A stretch of 64,000 nucleotides of DNA from Guyparkeria sp. SCN-R1 (GTDB lineage: Bacteria; Pseudomonadota; Gammaproteobacteria; Halothiobacillales; Halothiobacillaceae). The position numbers and the translations under genes are program-made. This document shows, one piece after another, positions 53,862 to 63,199 of the stretch. The DNA lies in contig NZ_QZMT01000005.1 in NCBI RefSeq assembly GCF_003932495.1, positions 1 to 64,000 on the forward strand, given 5' to 3'. Numbering within the stretch: position 1 is the stretch's first letter; every line of letters begins with the position of its first letter. The notes under the pieces were generated by a model. That model was not told the origin of the DNA and ran no database searches. It was given only the letters and a program-made list of their open reading frames with translations.

Positions 53862-54712
53862 TCGCTGGCCTGTCTCGGGCGGCGGCGTGGGCTTTCGTTC
53901 CGGCCGTTGGATCGGTCCTTGGCCCGGCTGCGTTGCCGGTCACCGTCACGTAGCTCATCCTCGCTCTGCGCAAGGAACGAGCCGAGGGTTTCGCGGATGA
54001 AGGCCGGCGAGCGATCTTCCTGCATTAGCAGCACGCCCTCGACCATCATGTTCATCAACATCACGCGTTGCTCGGTACGCCGCTCCAGCTTCAGCGCGAT
54101 CGGCTTGAACAGCATGTTCGACAGCAGGATGCCATACAGGGTGGTAATCAGCGCCAGGGCCATGTTGGTGCCGATGGCGCCGAACTGGTCGGCATCCATC
54201 GCCGACAGCATATTGATCAACCCGAGCAGGGTGCCGAGCATGCCGAAGGCCGGCGCGAAGGTCGCCATGGTGCGGAAGATCTGTGCCTCGGCCCGTTCGC
54301 GGGCCCGCATCCGGGAGATGCGCCACTGCATCAGGGTGATCAGATCCTCCGAGGACGCCCCGTCGAGCACCATCTGCATGCCCGAGCGCAGGAACGGGTT
54401 CTTGATGCGATTGAGTTTCTCGTCCGCCCGGCTGATCTGGCCCTGGAACTTGAGCTTGGACACCTCGACCAGCTCGTTGATGTCGCGCTCGGCGTAGAGT
54501 CGCTCGTTCTTGAGCACGATGCCGAACACGCGAAAGACGCGCAGCACCTCGTGCAGCGGGTAACTGACCAGCGTCGCCGCCATCGTGCCGCCGACGACCA
54601 GCAACAGGCCCGGTAGGTTGAGGAAGTTGGCCGGGTCCTCGGCGGAGAGGCCAATGGCCGCGACCACGATGGCCAGGCCGGAGAACATGCCGAGTAGCGT
54701 GCTGGGATTCAA
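53858..54712 (-). CDS. motA: MotA-type stator/proton-channel protein
   Basis: 284-residue MotA/TolQ-ExbB family membrane protein. It begins NPSTLLGMFSGLAIVVAAIGL, with helices in FLNLPGLLLVVGGTMAATLVSYPL. The family block is FAPAFGMLGTLLGLINMLSAM and MALALITTLYGILLSNMLFKPIALKLERR. The C-terminal tail is basic and extended. The start chosen is a TTG with GAGG upstream, giving the typical 'x-NPSTxxG' MotA beginning; an ATG nine codons later (MFSGL) would clip the family motif. It is coupled to the MotB-like gene. Confidence 0.85.
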   Translation of the reverse strand: MNPSTLLGMFSGLAIVVAAIGLSAEDPANFLNLPGLLLVVGGTMAATLVSYPLHEVLRVFRVFGIVLKNERLYAERDINELVEVSKLKFQGQISRADEKLNRIKNPFLRSGMQMVLDGASSEDLITLMQWRISRMRARERAEAQIFRTMATFAPAFGMLGTLLGLINMLSAMDADQFGAIGTNMALALITTLYGILLSNMLFKPIALKLERRTEQRVMLMNMMVEGVLLMQEDRSPAFIRETLGSFLAQSEDELRDGDRQRSRAKDRSNGRNESPRRRPRQASE

Positions 54713-55004
54713 AGGGCTCGGTCCTCGAGGATCGGTGATGCCGGAAACAAGGGCGCCCGCAGCAAACAGGCGAAAACAACAACCGCCACGAACAAAACGG
54801 ACGAGCCAAACGATAGCATTGCCTTCGGCGTCCCCGATCCCGTTTGCGCAGGGCGTACCACTCGTCCAGGTTGGCTGGCCGGGGCGACCGCCCGATGCCG
54901 GCGGTTGTCCGGTTCGCCCGTCTCTGGCGGTTATCTTTATCATCGACCGACTGGCCGTATTCTTGAGCCCTGATCTCAACTCAATGGCAGATAGGAGATA
55001 CAGC

Positions 55005-55808
55005 GTGGAGCGGATTGATACCCATTGCCACCTGGAAGCGGCCGCGTTTGGCGACGACCTCGACGAGGTGGTCCGGCACGCGCTTGCCAACGGGGTAACC
55101 GGAATCGTGGCGGTGGGGGTGTCTCCCGTAGACTTTGGCGATCAGTGTCGAGCCATGGCGCATGCCCGCGCCGTGGGCGTGTCTGCCTGGGGGGCGTTCG
55201 GCACGCATCCCTGGTGGAGTGATCGGGTGGATATCGATCAGGCCCTGGCGGGCCTGGAGCATCAGTGGCAGTCGGCCGAGCGTCCCATCGCGGTGGGGGA
55301 GATCGGCCTGGATTTCGCCCAACCGGGCCTGGATGCCGACGTGCAGAACGCGCTGTTCCCCGCCCAGCTCGACTGGGCCGGCGAGCGAGACCTGCCGGTG
55401 ATCCTGCATGAGCGCAAGTCCGCCGATCGATTGTTGTATTGGCTGCGACGCCATCGTCATGCCGGCGGGGTGGTGCACGGGTTCACCGGCTCGCAGCAGC
55501 AGGCCGAAGGCTTCATCGAGCAGGGTTTTTACCTCGGCGTGGGCGGGGCGATCACGCACCCCGGTGCCCATCGCATGCACCGGATGATGCGTGAGCTCCC
55601 ACTTGATGCACTGGTGCTGGAGACCGATGCCCCCAACCAGCCCGGGCACGCGCATCGCGGCGAGCGCAATCTGCCCGGCTATCTGTCCGAGAATCTGGAC
55701 AGTCTGGCCGAATTGCGCGGTATGGAGCCGGAGGAATTGCTCGAGCGCGTCAATCGAAACACCCGGCGACTGTTCAAGGACCGGCTTGGCTACAATGCTG
55801 CCCCGTAA
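55005..55808 (+). CDS. TatD-family metal-dependent hydrolase
   Basis: 267-residue TIM-barrel hydrolase with metal ligands in RIDTHCHL, the AVGEIGLDF block, VILHERKSADRLLYWLRR, VVHGFTGSQQQAEGFIEQGFYLGVGG and ETDAPNQP. TatD-like proteins act as DNases or D-aminoacyl-tRNA deacylase-like enzymes. The GTG at 55005 follows AGGAG with 6-nt spacing and gives the family N-terminus. An in-frame ATG at 54984 lies just upstream. tcdA follows 37 bp after. Confidence 0.9.
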   Translation: MERIDTHCHLEAAAFGDDLDEVVRHALANGVTGIVAVGVSPVDFGDQCRAMAHARAVGVSAWGAFGTHPWWSDRVDIDQALAGLEHQWQSAERPIAVGEIGLDFAQPGLDADVQNALFPAQLDWAGERDLPVILHERKSADRLLYWLRRHRHAGGVVHGFTGSQQQAEGFIEQGFYLGVGGAITHPGAHRMHRMMRELPLDALVLETDAPNQPGHAHRGERNLPGYLSENLDSLAELRGMEPEELLERVNRNTRRLFKDRLGYNAAP

Positions 55809-55845
55809 TTCTCCAACCGCCACACGACAACCGGACCGAGCCAAC

Positions 55846-56583
55846 GTGACTGCCATCAATCCCGTCGACGAACGTACCGAACTGCTTATCGGAGAGGAGG
55901 GTCTGCAACGCCTGCGTGCCGCGACCGTGCTGGTCGCCGGATTGGGTGGCGTGGGCGGCGCGGCTGCCGAGTCGTTGGCCCGCGCCGGGGTAGGGCGATT
56001 GATCCTGCTGGATCACGACACGTTCGCTGCTTCAAACCTCAATCGCCAGTTGCTATCCACCCGCGAGGTGCTCGGGCGTGGCAAGGCGGAAGTAGCGGTG
56101 GAGCGGCTGGCCTCGATTCGCGACGACATTGAACTGGTACCCAGCGCGGACTTTCTCGACGTCTCTGGGGTGGAGGTATTCCTTGACCGGCATCAACCGG
56201 ATTTCGTCGCCGACTGCATCGACTCGATCGCGGTCAAGGCGAGGTTGCTGGCCGTGGCGCGCGAGCAGGGGCGAGGCACGTTTACCGCCCTGGGAGCGGG
56301 TAATCGTCTGGATCCGCGCCGGATGCAGGTCGGGCGGCTCGATCAGGTGCACGGCTGTGGGTTGGGGGCGGTGCTGCGGCGCAAGCTGAGAAAGGCGGGC
56401 GCCCCGGTGGACTTCCCGGTGGTCTACTCGACCGAAGCGCCGCGCAAGCCCGCCCCGCATCAGCCGACCGACGATGGCAGTCAGCCGCGCGCGGTCAACG
56501 GCACCATCAGCTACCTGCCCAACCTGTTCGGCCACGTGGTCGCCGGCGAGATCATTCGCCGGTTGCTGGACGGCGAAGGCTGA
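55846..56583 (+). CDS. tcdA: tRNA threonylcarbamoyladenosine dehydratase TcdA (CsdL)
   Basis: 245-residue ThiF/E1-like enzyme that cyclises t6A37 in tRNA to ct6A. It has ELLIGEEGLQRLRAATVLVAGLGGVGGAAAESLARAGVGRL with the Gly-rich ATP loop, DHDTFAASNLNRQL and the IDSIAVKARL segment. The C-terminal part has NGTISYLPNLFGHVVAGEIIRRLL. The start is GTG (product V/MTAINPVDERTELL); the upstream open frame overlaps the TatD gene and is not used. It is convergent with pyrC'. Confidence 0.93.
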   Translation: MTAINPVDERTELLIGEEGLQRLRAATVLVAGLGGVGGAAAESLARAGVGRLILLDHDTFAASNLNRQLLSTREVLGRGKAEVAVERLASIRDDIELVPSADFLDVSGVEVFLDRHQPDFVADCIDSIAVKARLLAVAREQGRGTFTALGAGNRLDPRRMQVGRLDQVHGCGLGAVLRRKLRKAGAPVDFPVVYSTEAPRKPAPHQPTDDGSQPRAVNGTISYLPNLFGHVVAGEIIRRLLDGEG

Positions 56584-56598
56584 GCGCCGCCTTCGAAC

Positions 56599-57969
56599 TC
56601 ACTGCTCGCGCAGGAATACCCGCCGACCATTGACCCAGGTGGTCTCTACCTGGTGGGCGAAGTCCCAGCCCGTAAACGGCGTGTTCTCGCCGGCGCTCGC
56701 CAGGCCGACCGAGCCGAGGCTCCACATCGCATCTGGATCGACCAGGGTGAGATCGGCACGCTGGCCCACGGCGATCGAGCCGGCATCGGACAGACCAAAC
56801 AGCGCGGCCGGGCGCGTCGTCAGCGCATCGATGGCGCGCTCGAAACCGATCACGCCTTCCTCGACCAGCTTCAACACCAGCGGCAGCAGGGTCTCGAGCC
56901 CCGAGATGCCGGGCTCGGTCTCCGGGAAGGGGGCGAGCTTGGCATCCGGTTCGTGCGGCTGATGATCCGAGACAACGGTGTCGATCAGGCCCTCGGCAAG
57001 CCCCCGGCGCAGCGCATCGCGATCGCGAATGGTCCGTAGCGGCGGGATGACGTGGGCGTTGGGATCGAGCGCGTCGGTGTCCATCTCGGTGAGCCAGAGA
57101 TGGTGGGCCGAGACGCCGGCGGTGATCGGCAGGCCATCGGCCTTCGCCCGCTCGATCAACTTGAGGGCGGCGGTAGAGGATAGCTGCGGCACGTGCACTC
57201 GCGCGCCGGTCTCGCTGATCATGGCGATCAGTTGCGCCAGCGGCGCGGTCTCGGCGGAGACCGGCAGGCCCGGTAGGCCGAGGCGGGTGGCCACGGCGCC
57301 ATCATGTGCGCAGCCCCGTGTGGAGAGCGAGGGGTCCAGCGGCTGGAGCAGTACCTGCAGATCGAAGGTCGCGGCGTACTCCAGTGCCCGCCGCATCAGG
57401 CGCAGGTCCTGGAATGGGTAGTGGGCATTCGAGATCGCGACGCAGCCACCGGCGTCCAGTGCCGCCATTTCGGCGAGCAGCTCACCGCCCAGTTGCTGGG
57501 TCATCGCGCCGATGGCAACCACGCGGGCGCGACCGGCCAGCTGGGCGCGGCGCTTGATGTAGCGCGCGACCGCGACGGTATCGAGTACCGGGACGGTGTC
57601 GGGTGGCATGACCACCGTGGTAATCCCGCCGGCGACGGCGGCGGCACTTTCGGTCGCGATGGTGGCCTTGTGTTCGTGTCCCGGCTCGCGCAGACGCGCC
57701 CAGCCGTCGATGACGCCGGGAATCAGCCAGTGGCCCTCGGCACAGACATGCTCGGCGGTATCGGCCGGCCAGTCGCCGGGTGCATCGCCGATCCCGACGA
57801 TGCGTCCGCCACCGAGATAGATATCGCTGGAGGTATCTAGCCCATTTGACGGATCACGTAGCCGGGCGCCGCGGATGACCCAGCGATCGCAGTCGATACC
57901 GGGACGACATCCCTCCGGGTGGCGCACCGGGTCGTGATCGATGCCGAGGTTTTCCGGTGCGTCCTTCAT
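56599..57969 (-). CDS. pyrC': Dihydroorotase-like protein PyrC' (probably catalytically inactive)
   Basis: 456-residue amidohydrolase-fold protein. The active-site HxH of dihydroorotase (PGLIDxHVHLREPG) is replaced here by [14 protein letters not shown], so both metal-binding histidines are lost. Other metal-site blocks are also altered ([10 protein letters not shown]). This fits the pseudo-dihydroorotase that pseudomonads need to stabilise their aspartate carbamoyltransferase. The gene overlaps pyrB by 4 bp. The ATG giving MKDAPENLG is preferred over one 10 codons upstream. Confidence 0.93.
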   Translation of the reverse strand: MKDAPENLGIDHDPVRHPEGCRPGIDCDRWVIRGARLRDPSNGLDTSSDIYLGGGRIVGIGDAPGDWPADTAEHVCAEGHWLIPGVIDGWARLREPGHEHKATIATESAAAVAGGITTVVMPPDTVPVLDTVAVARYIKRRAQLAGRARVVAIGAMTQQLGGELLAEMAALDAGGCVAISNAHYPFQDLRLMRRALEYAATFDLQVLLQPLDPSLSTRGCAHDGAVATRLGLPGLPVSAETAPLAQLIAMISETGARVHVPQLSSTAALKLIERAKADGLPITAGVSAHHLWLTEMDTDALDPNAHVIPPLRTIRDRDALRRGLAEGLIDTVVSDHQPHEPDAKLAPFPETEPGISGLETLLPLVLKLVEEGVIGFERAIDALTTRPAALFGLSDAGSIAVGQRADLTLVDPDAMWSLGSVGLASAGENTPFTGWDFAHQVETTWVNGRRVFLREQ

Positions 57970-58979
57970 GTGTTGTCTCCCCGGTTGGCGCTCATGCACA
58001 GACTCATCACCGCCATGCGCACGCCGATGCCGTTGGATACCTGCTCGAGAATCACCGACTGCGGCCCGTCGGCCACCGACGATTCGATTTCCACGCCTCG
58101 GTTGGCCGGGCCCGGATGCATGACCATCGCGTCGGGCTTGGCCCAGGCGAGTTTCTCCTCGGTCAGACCGTAAAGGCGGTAGAACTCCTCTTCGCTGGGC
58201 AGCAGGCCCGCCTCCATTCGTTCGCGTTGCAGGCGAAGCATGATGATCACGTCGACGTCCTTGAGCCCTTCACGCATGTCGTGGAATACGCGCACACCAA
58301 GCTTCTCGACGTCGGTGGGGAGCAGGGTGCGCGGGGCGATCACGCGCAGTTCACCCACATTGAGCGAGTTGAGCACGTGCATCTGCGAGCGGGCCACCCG
58401 CGAATGGCGGATGTCGCCGACGATCGCCACCCGCAGCGGCGTGAAATCGCCCTTGTGCCGACGGATGGTGAAGGCGTCAAGCAAGGCCTGGGTCGGGTGC
58501 GAGTGCCAGCCGTCGCCGGCATTTAGTACGGAGACGTGCGGGGCGACGTGACGGGCGATGAAGTGGGCTGCACCGGACTGCTCGTGGCGGACGACGAACA
58601 TGTCGGCCTGCATCGCCTCGATATTGCGCAGGGTGTCGAGCAGGCTTTCGCCCTTTTTGGTCGCCGAGGTGGCGAGGTTGAGGTTGAGTACGTCGGCGGA
58701 GAGGCGCTTGGCAGCCAGTTCGAAAGTGGTGCGGGTCCGGGTCGAGGACTCGAAGAACAGGTTGACCACGGTCCGGCCGCGCAGCAGCGGCACCTTCTTG
58801 ATCTCGCGATCGGTGACCGAGACGAAGCCCTCGGCGGTATCGAGGATGCGAGTGATCCACTGCGGCCCGAGTCCCTCGATTGTCAGCAGGTGGCGCAGGT
58901 GGCCTTGTTCATCGAACTGGATTGCCCAGGGATCCGGGGCAAACTTCGGGATCTTCGGGCGGACGAATTTCACGGCCAT
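57966..58979 (-). CDS. pyrB: Aspartate carbamoyltransferase catalytic subunit PyrB
   Basis: 337-residue enzyme condensing carbamoyl phosphate and aspartate in pyrimidine synthesis. The carbamoyl-phosphate loop is [19 protein letters not shown], followed by [15 protein letters not shown], the [15 protein letters not shown] block, and [14 protein letters not shown] near the C-terminus. It starts about 25 residues before the E. coli equivalent, a pseudomonad-type extension. It is the middle gene of pyrR-pyrB-pyrC', with a 5-bp gap to pyrR. Confidence 0.95.
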   Translation of the reverse strand: MAVKFVRPKIPKFAPDPWAIQFDEQGHLRHLLTIEGLGPQWITRILDTAEGFVSVTDREIKKVPLLRGRTVVNLFFESSTRTRTTFELAAKRLSADVLNLNLATSATKKGESLLDTLRNIEAMQADMFVVRHEQSGAAHFIARHVAPHVSVLNAGDGWHSHPTQALLDAFTIRRHKGDFTPLRVAIVGDIRHSRVARSQMHVLNSLNVGELRVIAPRTLLPTDVEKLGVRVFHDMREGLKDVDVIIMLRLQRERMEAGLLPSEEEFYRLYGLTEEKLAWAKPDAMVMHPGPANRGVEIESSVADGPQSVILEQVSNGIGVRMAVMSLCMSANRGDNT

Positions 58980-58984
58980 GGCGC

Positions 58985-59506
58985 TCAGCTCTCCTTGCTG
59001 GTGACGAGTCGGGCGGTCATCGGGTCGGGGCCGTCGACGTGGATCTGTTCGTCGGGGCCGAGCGTCAACTCTTGACCGGCCCAGTCGGCGCAGATCGGCA
59101 GCTCACGACCGTCGCGCTGGTAGAGCACCGCCAGGGCGATCCGGCGTGGTCGGCCGTAGTCGAACAGCTCGTTCATCGCCGCACGCACCGTGCGACCCGT
59201 AAACAGCACGTCGTCGACCAGAATGATATCGCGACCGTCGACATCCACCGACAGGTCCGAAGGGCTGACCTGGGGATGCAGGCCGAGTGTATTGAAATCA
59301 TCACGATAGAAGGTGATGTTCAACCGGCCCAGCGGCTCCTGGCAGCCCAGTGCGCGGTGCAGGGCATCGGCCACCCAGACCCCGCCGGTGTGAATACCCA
59401 CGATCAGTGGATCGACCAGAGTGCCATCCTGCTGATCCGAGCGGATCTGGGCCTCGAGCCGGTCGATGGCCTCGTTGACGGGCAACAGGCGGTCGGTCTG
59501 TGTCAT
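58985..59506 (-). CDS. pyrR: PyrR (pyrimidine operon regulator/uracil phosphoribosyltransferase)
   Basis: 173-residue phosphoribosyltransferase-fold protein. The PRPP loop is [27 protein letters not shown], with [18 protein letters not shown] and the [19 protein letters not shown] strand. In Bacillus it attenuates pyr operons by binding RNA; in gammaproteobacteria a role at pyrB is likely but less defined. I see no obvious PyrR RNA-binding leader upstream. It is cotranscribed with pyrB. Confidence 0.93.
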   Translation of the reverse strand: MTQTDRLLPVNEAIDRLEAQIRSDQQDGTLVDPLIVGIHTGGVWVADALHRALGCQEPLGRLNITFYRDDFNTLGLHPQVSPSDLSVDVDGRDIILVDDVLFTGRTVRAAMNELFDYGRPRRIALAVLYQRDGRELPICADWAGQELTLGPDEQIHVDGPDPMTARLVTSKES

Positions 59507-59546
59507 CGCAGGGGAGTCCGGGTGAGATTGATGGGATCGAATTGTA

Positions 59547-60101
59547 TCAATGCCGCGACGTAGCGGGAGAGCCGACCAGGTTTTGCGTGACCTCGGCCTT
59601 GGTGACGGTCTCGATCAGGCGCGGCGTCGACTGGGCAAAGAAGGTATCAAGAATGACCGCGGCGGCCATGGCGTCGATCTGACCCTGATCGCGTTCGACG
59701 GCACGGCGCCCGCGGCGCTTGACCAGACGCTCGGTGGCCTGCTCGGAGCTCATGCGTTCATCAACGATGAATACCGGCAGGTGGTAGCGTTCGCGCAGAC
59801 GATTGCCGAAGCGGCGGATGGCGGCGGCCTGCGGGTAGCAGCGTCCCGTGTCGTCGATCGGCCAGCCGAGCACCAGCGCATCGGGCTGCCACTCCGAGAC
59901 GAGGGCCTCGATCGCCGTCCAGTCAATCTGGTCGGCGTTGCGATTGTGCAGGGTGGTGAGCGGACGGCCACTAGCAAGGCGCCGGTCGCCCACGGCCAGC
60001 CCGATACGCCATTCGCCGTAGTCGAAGCCCAGTGCCAGGGAGCCGGGCATGGAGTCGGCCTGGGAGCCGGGCGCTGGTGAGGCAGGCTCCGTGGCAGTCA
60101 T
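59547..60101 (-). CDS. ruvX: RuvX/YqgF RNase H-fold nuclease (rRNA maturation)
   Basis: 184-residue protein with the YqgF fold: ALGFDYGEWRIGLAVGD (catalytic Asp), VLGWPIDDTG, VFIVDERMSSEQATERL with the catalytic Glu, and DQGQIDAMAAAVILDTFF with the last Asp. It is implicated in 16S rRNA 5' maturation. The start ATG is in TGATG with the yqgE stop, so the two are coupled. An upstream ATG extends the N-terminus by 23 low-quality residues. N-terminal 20 residues are a Pro/Ala-rich extension. Confidence 0.93.
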   Translation of the reverse strand: MTATEPASPAPGSQADSMPGSLALGFDYGEWRIGLAVGDRRLASGRPLTTLHNRNADQIDWTAIEALVSEWQPDALVLGWPIDDTGRCYPQAAAIRRFGNRLRERYHLPVFIVDERMSSEQATERLVKRRGRRAVERDQGQIDAMAAAVILDTFFAQSTPRLIETVTKAEVTQNLVGSPATSRH

Positions 60102-60664
60102 CAGGCGTGACCGGCCTCGCCGGAGAGCAGGTTGATGTCGATGCCAAGTTGGCTGGCCGCGGTCGTCCAACGCTCGTCGACCGGCTGATCGAACAGTATT
60201 TCCTCGGTGGCCTCGACATTGAGCCAGCTGTTTTCGGCGATCTCGCGATCCATTTGCTCGCGGCTCCAGCCGGAATAGCCAAGCGCGACGATGGCCTGCT
60301 TGGGGCCCGCCCCGTCGGCCAACGCCTGGAGGATGTCCTTCGAGGTGGTCAGACCGATGCGGTCGGTCACCTCGAGCGTGGATTCCCAGCCGCCGTGGGG
60401 GGCGTGCAGGACGAAGCCCCGCTCGAGGGCAATCGGGCCGCCCATGAACACCTGCCGGCTCCGCACGTCGGGGTCGGTGCAGGTGATGCTCATGTGGTCG
60501 AGGATGTCGCCGAGGTCGAGCTCCAGCGGGCGGTTGATGGTGATGCCCATCACGCCCTCGTCGTTGTCTTCACAGATGTACGTCACGCTGTGGCTGAAGT
60601 TGGGGTCCTCCAGGTTGGGCATGGCGATCAGGAGCTGGTTGGTCAGCGAGCTGTTTTCTTGCAT
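60101..60664 (-). CDS. yqgE: YqgE/AlgH family protein
   Basis: 187-residue protein of the UPF0301 family, starting LTNQLLIAMPNLEDPNFSHSVTYICEDNDEGVMGITINRP and containing GGPIALERGFVLH and ALGYSGWSREQMDREIAENSWL. AlgH was linked to alginate regulation in Pseudomonas, but the biochemical function is not known. The yqgE-ruvX-pyrR-pyrB order matches that of pseudomonads. Confidence 0.95.
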   Translation of the reverse strand: MQENSSLTNQLLIAMPNLEDPNFSHSVTYICEDNDEGVMGITINRPLELDLGDILDHMSITCTDPDVRSRQVFMGGPIALERGFVLHAPHGGWESTLEVTDRIGLTTSKDILQALADGAGPKQAIVALGYSGWSREQMDREIAENSWLNVEATEEILFDQPVDERWTTAASQLGIDINLLSGEAGHA

Positions 60665-60742
60665 GGTCTCCCCAGTATTGGTGGCGGGCGCGTTGCCTTC
60701 AAGCCCGAATGCGGTGAGCGCTTGGGATGAGTGCTTCTCGCC

Positions 60743-61711
60743 TCAGCGGCTCGTGCCGCGTCGGCGGTTGGCTGCCCCGCCGCCCTTGCGTCGCGAGGTA
60801 GCCGGCTTGATGGTCGTTTCGCGCTTGAGCGAATGGCCGACCGGGCCGGCACTCTTGCCGCCCCCGCCACGGCGGGGTTGCGCGCGCTTGCTGTCACGCA
60901 CCGACTGACCGGCCTTGAACGGCTTATGGGCGCGGCGCGCGTCGTGGCGTCCGAGCGTCTTCTGACGCGTCTCGGCCTTGAGGCCCACCAGCTCGGCCAA
61001 TGCCGCCTGAATGTCGGGTTCGAGCTCCTGGACCTTGCCGGGTCGCAGACGCGGCGGCAGTGTGACCCCGGCGTAGCTGATGCGGATCAGCCTGGATACC
61101 GCTCCGTTGACGGCCTCGATCATGCGACGCACCTCGCGGTTGCGCCCCTCATGCAAGGTGACGTGGTACCAGTGGTTTTGCCCTTGGCCGCCGGCGTCCG
61201 CCAGGCGCTTGAAGCTGGCCGGCCCGTCCTCGAGTTCGACCCCTTCGAGCAGTTGTTTCTGCTGTTCGTCACTCAGGCCGCCGAACACGCGAACGGCGTA
61301 GGTCCGTTCGATGCCGTAACTCGGGTGCATCAGCCGATTGGCCAGCTCGCCGTCGTTGGTTACCAGCAGCAGGCCGCTGGTGTTGAAGTCGAGTCGACCG
61401 ACCGTGATCCAGCGACCCTCGCGGATCGGCGGCAGGTTTTCGGCGACCGTCGGCCGGCCCTGGGGGTCGTGGTTGGCGGTGATCTGCCCCTCGGGCTTGT
61501 GGTAGATCAGCACCCGGCGCACCGGTCGCACGTCGGGTACTTGGATGCGTCGGTCACCCATCTCGATGATGTCGCCGGGCCCGGCCTGGTCGCCCAGTGT
61601 CGCAGTCTGACCGTTGACGCGGACCGCGCCTTCGGCGATCCAGTTTTCGATCTTGCGACGCGAGCCCAGCCCCATGGCCGCGAGGACCTTCTGCAAGCGC
61701 TGTTTTTCCAT
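60743..61711 (-). CDS. rluB: 23S rRNA pseudouridine synthase RluB
   Basis: 322-residue enzyme making pseudouridine 2605 in 23S rRNA. An S4 RNA-binding domain (EKQRLQKVLAAMGLGSRRKIENWIAEGAVRVNG) is followed by the RsuA/RluB catalytic core with GRLDFNTSGLLLVTNDGELANRLMHPS, Asp of GRLDxNTSG being catalytic, and HEGRNREVRRMIEAV. The C-terminal 70 residues are a basic Arg/Gly-rich tail. The start is the second ATG of GAGGAGATGCCCATG, which has 6-nt spacing from GAGGAG. Confidence 0.94.
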   Translation of the reverse strand: MEKQRLQKVLAAMGLGSRRKIENWIAEGAVRVNGQTATLGDQAGPGDIIEMGDRRIQVPDVRPVRRVLIYHKPEGQITANHDPQGRPTVAENLPPIREGRWITVGRLDFNTSGLLLVTNDGELANRLMHPSYGIERTYAVRVFGGLSDEQQKQLLEGVELEDGPASFKRLADAGGQGQNHWYHVTLHEGRNREVRRMIEAVNGAVSRLIRISYAGVTLPPRLRPGKVQELEPDIQAALAELVGLKAETRQKTLGRHDARRAHKPFKAGQSVRDSKRAQPRRGGGGKSAGPVGHSLKRETTIKPATSRRKGGGAANRRRGTSR

Positions 61712-62032
61712 GGGCATCTCCTCGTGTCGCGGTTGTCCGCGTGGGTTGCGTTTGCCGGCGAGGCCAAGCCGCGCGGCAGCCGCCAATAAAAGGCCCGGCA
61801 TTCTATCAGGTTCGTCTGATCCGACCGACGCAACTGCCTTGCGATGAGGTGCGCGGTGGAGACCTTGCCGAGACGAATAGACGAGTGGGGCGCTTTGCGC
61901 CTACGCTTGGGCAATACAGTTGTTCGCGTTTGCATCGATTGCCTAGGCGGGGCGAGGGCTCCGGTTGGGGGCGAGCAGCGCCTAGGCTGCCGGTATTCTC
62001 CGTCCGAACAATCTGCCGAGATCGCCCGGTTC
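61712..62032. other. Divergent region between rluB and mlaE with paired GCCTAGGC palindromes
   Basis: This 321-bp gap should carry the rluB (minus) and mlaE (plus) promoters. On the minus strand TAGAAT (61800-61805) is a good -10, but the -35 is poor. Two copies of the palindrome GCCTAGGC (61941-61948 and 61980-61987) lie 39 bp apart on the mlaE side and could be a regulator site or stem. The open frame through the gap on the plus strand is not used, as MTENGSS is the plausible mlaE start. Confidence 0.4.
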
Positions 62033-63193
62033 ATGACAGAAAATGGATCTTCCGTGAACGTGCCGCCGCGTATCGCCCTCGATCGGGGCGATAACGACGT
62101 GTGGCACCTGCAGTTGGCCGGCGAATGGACCCTGGCGCAGTCCGAGACCCTTTCGACAATCGATCGGTCGCTACCCGCCGGATTCGGCGACTCGGCCGCG
62201 AGGGGCAAGACGATTCGGGTTGGCGGTGAGATCGATGCGCTCGACAGTGCCGGTGCACTGAGGCTCGCCCGGATCGTCGACGGAATGGAGCAGGGCGGTG
62301 CGGCGGTGGATCTGGAGGCGTTGCCTCAGAGTCAGCGCAATGTGATCGAGTTGCTCAAGGGGCGTCTGCCGCCACCCAAGACGCCGCGGCCGCCGCGCGA
62401 GGGCGTGTTGGCGGGAATCGGCCGGGTGACCGTCGCCAAGTTCACCGAGGGCAACGCCTTTCTCGCGTTTATCGGCGAACTGGTGGTGCGTGGCGGCAAG
62501 TTGATCGCTTTTCCCTGGCGCATTCGTTGGCGCGAGGTGGTGGCCGAGATCGAGGCGGCCGGGTTGCGTGCACTCGGTATTGTCGGCCTGCTCTCGTTCC
62601 TGGTCGGGATGGTGATGGCCTACCAGGCCGGCGCCACCCTGGCCGATTTCGGTGCCAACATCCTGATCGTCAACCTGGTCGCCATCATCACCCTGCGCGA
62701 GATGGGACCGTTGTTGACCGCCATCATCGTCGCCGGGCGGACGGGGTCCTCGTATACCGCGCAACTGGGCACGATGCGGATTACCGAAGAGATCGACGCG
62801 CTGCGGTCGATCGGCATTTCACCGTTCGACATGCTCATCCTGCCCAAGATCATCGCCCTGATGGTGGTGCTGCCCCTGCTGACGGTGTTCGCGAACCTGC
62901 TGGGGTTGTTGGGTGGGGCGGTGGTTGCGGCCTACCGTTTTGAGGTGAGTTTTGCCGTCTATTTCGATCGGTTGCCGGAGGTGGTCGACTTGACCACGCT
63001 GATGCTCGGTCTGATCAAGACGCCGGTATTCGCCATCGCGATTGCGCTGATCGGCTGCATGCAGGGCATGCGGGTGGCGGGCAGCGCGCTGGCCGTCGGG
63101 CGGGCGACGACGGTCAGCGTGGTGCAAGCGACCTTCCTGGTCATCGTGCTGGATGCTGGGTTCTCCGTGCTCTTCAACCTGATGGGGTACTGA
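62033..63193 (+). CDS. mlaE: MlaE-type lipid transporter permease with N-terminal STAS-like domain
   Basis: 386-residue inner-membrane permease of the Mla phospholipid-trafficking class. Residues about 1-120 are a STAS-like domain (WHLQLAGEWTLAQSETL, then GGEIDALDSAGALRLARIVDGM). The permease follows with FLVGMVMAYQAGATLADFGANILIVNLVAIITLREMGPLLTAIIVAGRTGSSYTAQLGTM and the MRITEEIDALRSIGISPFDMLILPKI coupling region. E. coli MlaE is about 260 residues and works with a separate STAS protein MlaB; here the STAS part is fused. mlaF follows after 6 bp. Confidence 0.93.
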   Translation: MTENGSSVNVPPRIALDRGDNDVWHLQLAGEWTLAQSETLSTIDRSLPAGFGDSAARGKTIRVGGEIDALDSAGALRLARIVDGMEQGGAAVDLEALPQSQRNVIELLKGRLPPPKTPRPPREGVLAGIGRVTVAKFTEGNAFLAFIGELVVRGGKLIAFPWRIRWREVVAEIEAAGLRALGIVGLLSFLVGMVMAYQAGATLADFGANILIVNLVAIITLREMGPLLTAIIVAGRTGSSYTAQLGTMRITEEIDALRSIGISPFDMLILPKIIALMVVLPLLTVFANLLGLLGGAVVAAYRFEVSFAVYFDRLPEVVDLTTLMLGLIKTPVFAIAIALIGCMQGMRVAGSALAVGRATTVSVVQATFLVIVLDAGFSVLFNLMGY

Positions 63194-63199
63194 CTGGCG

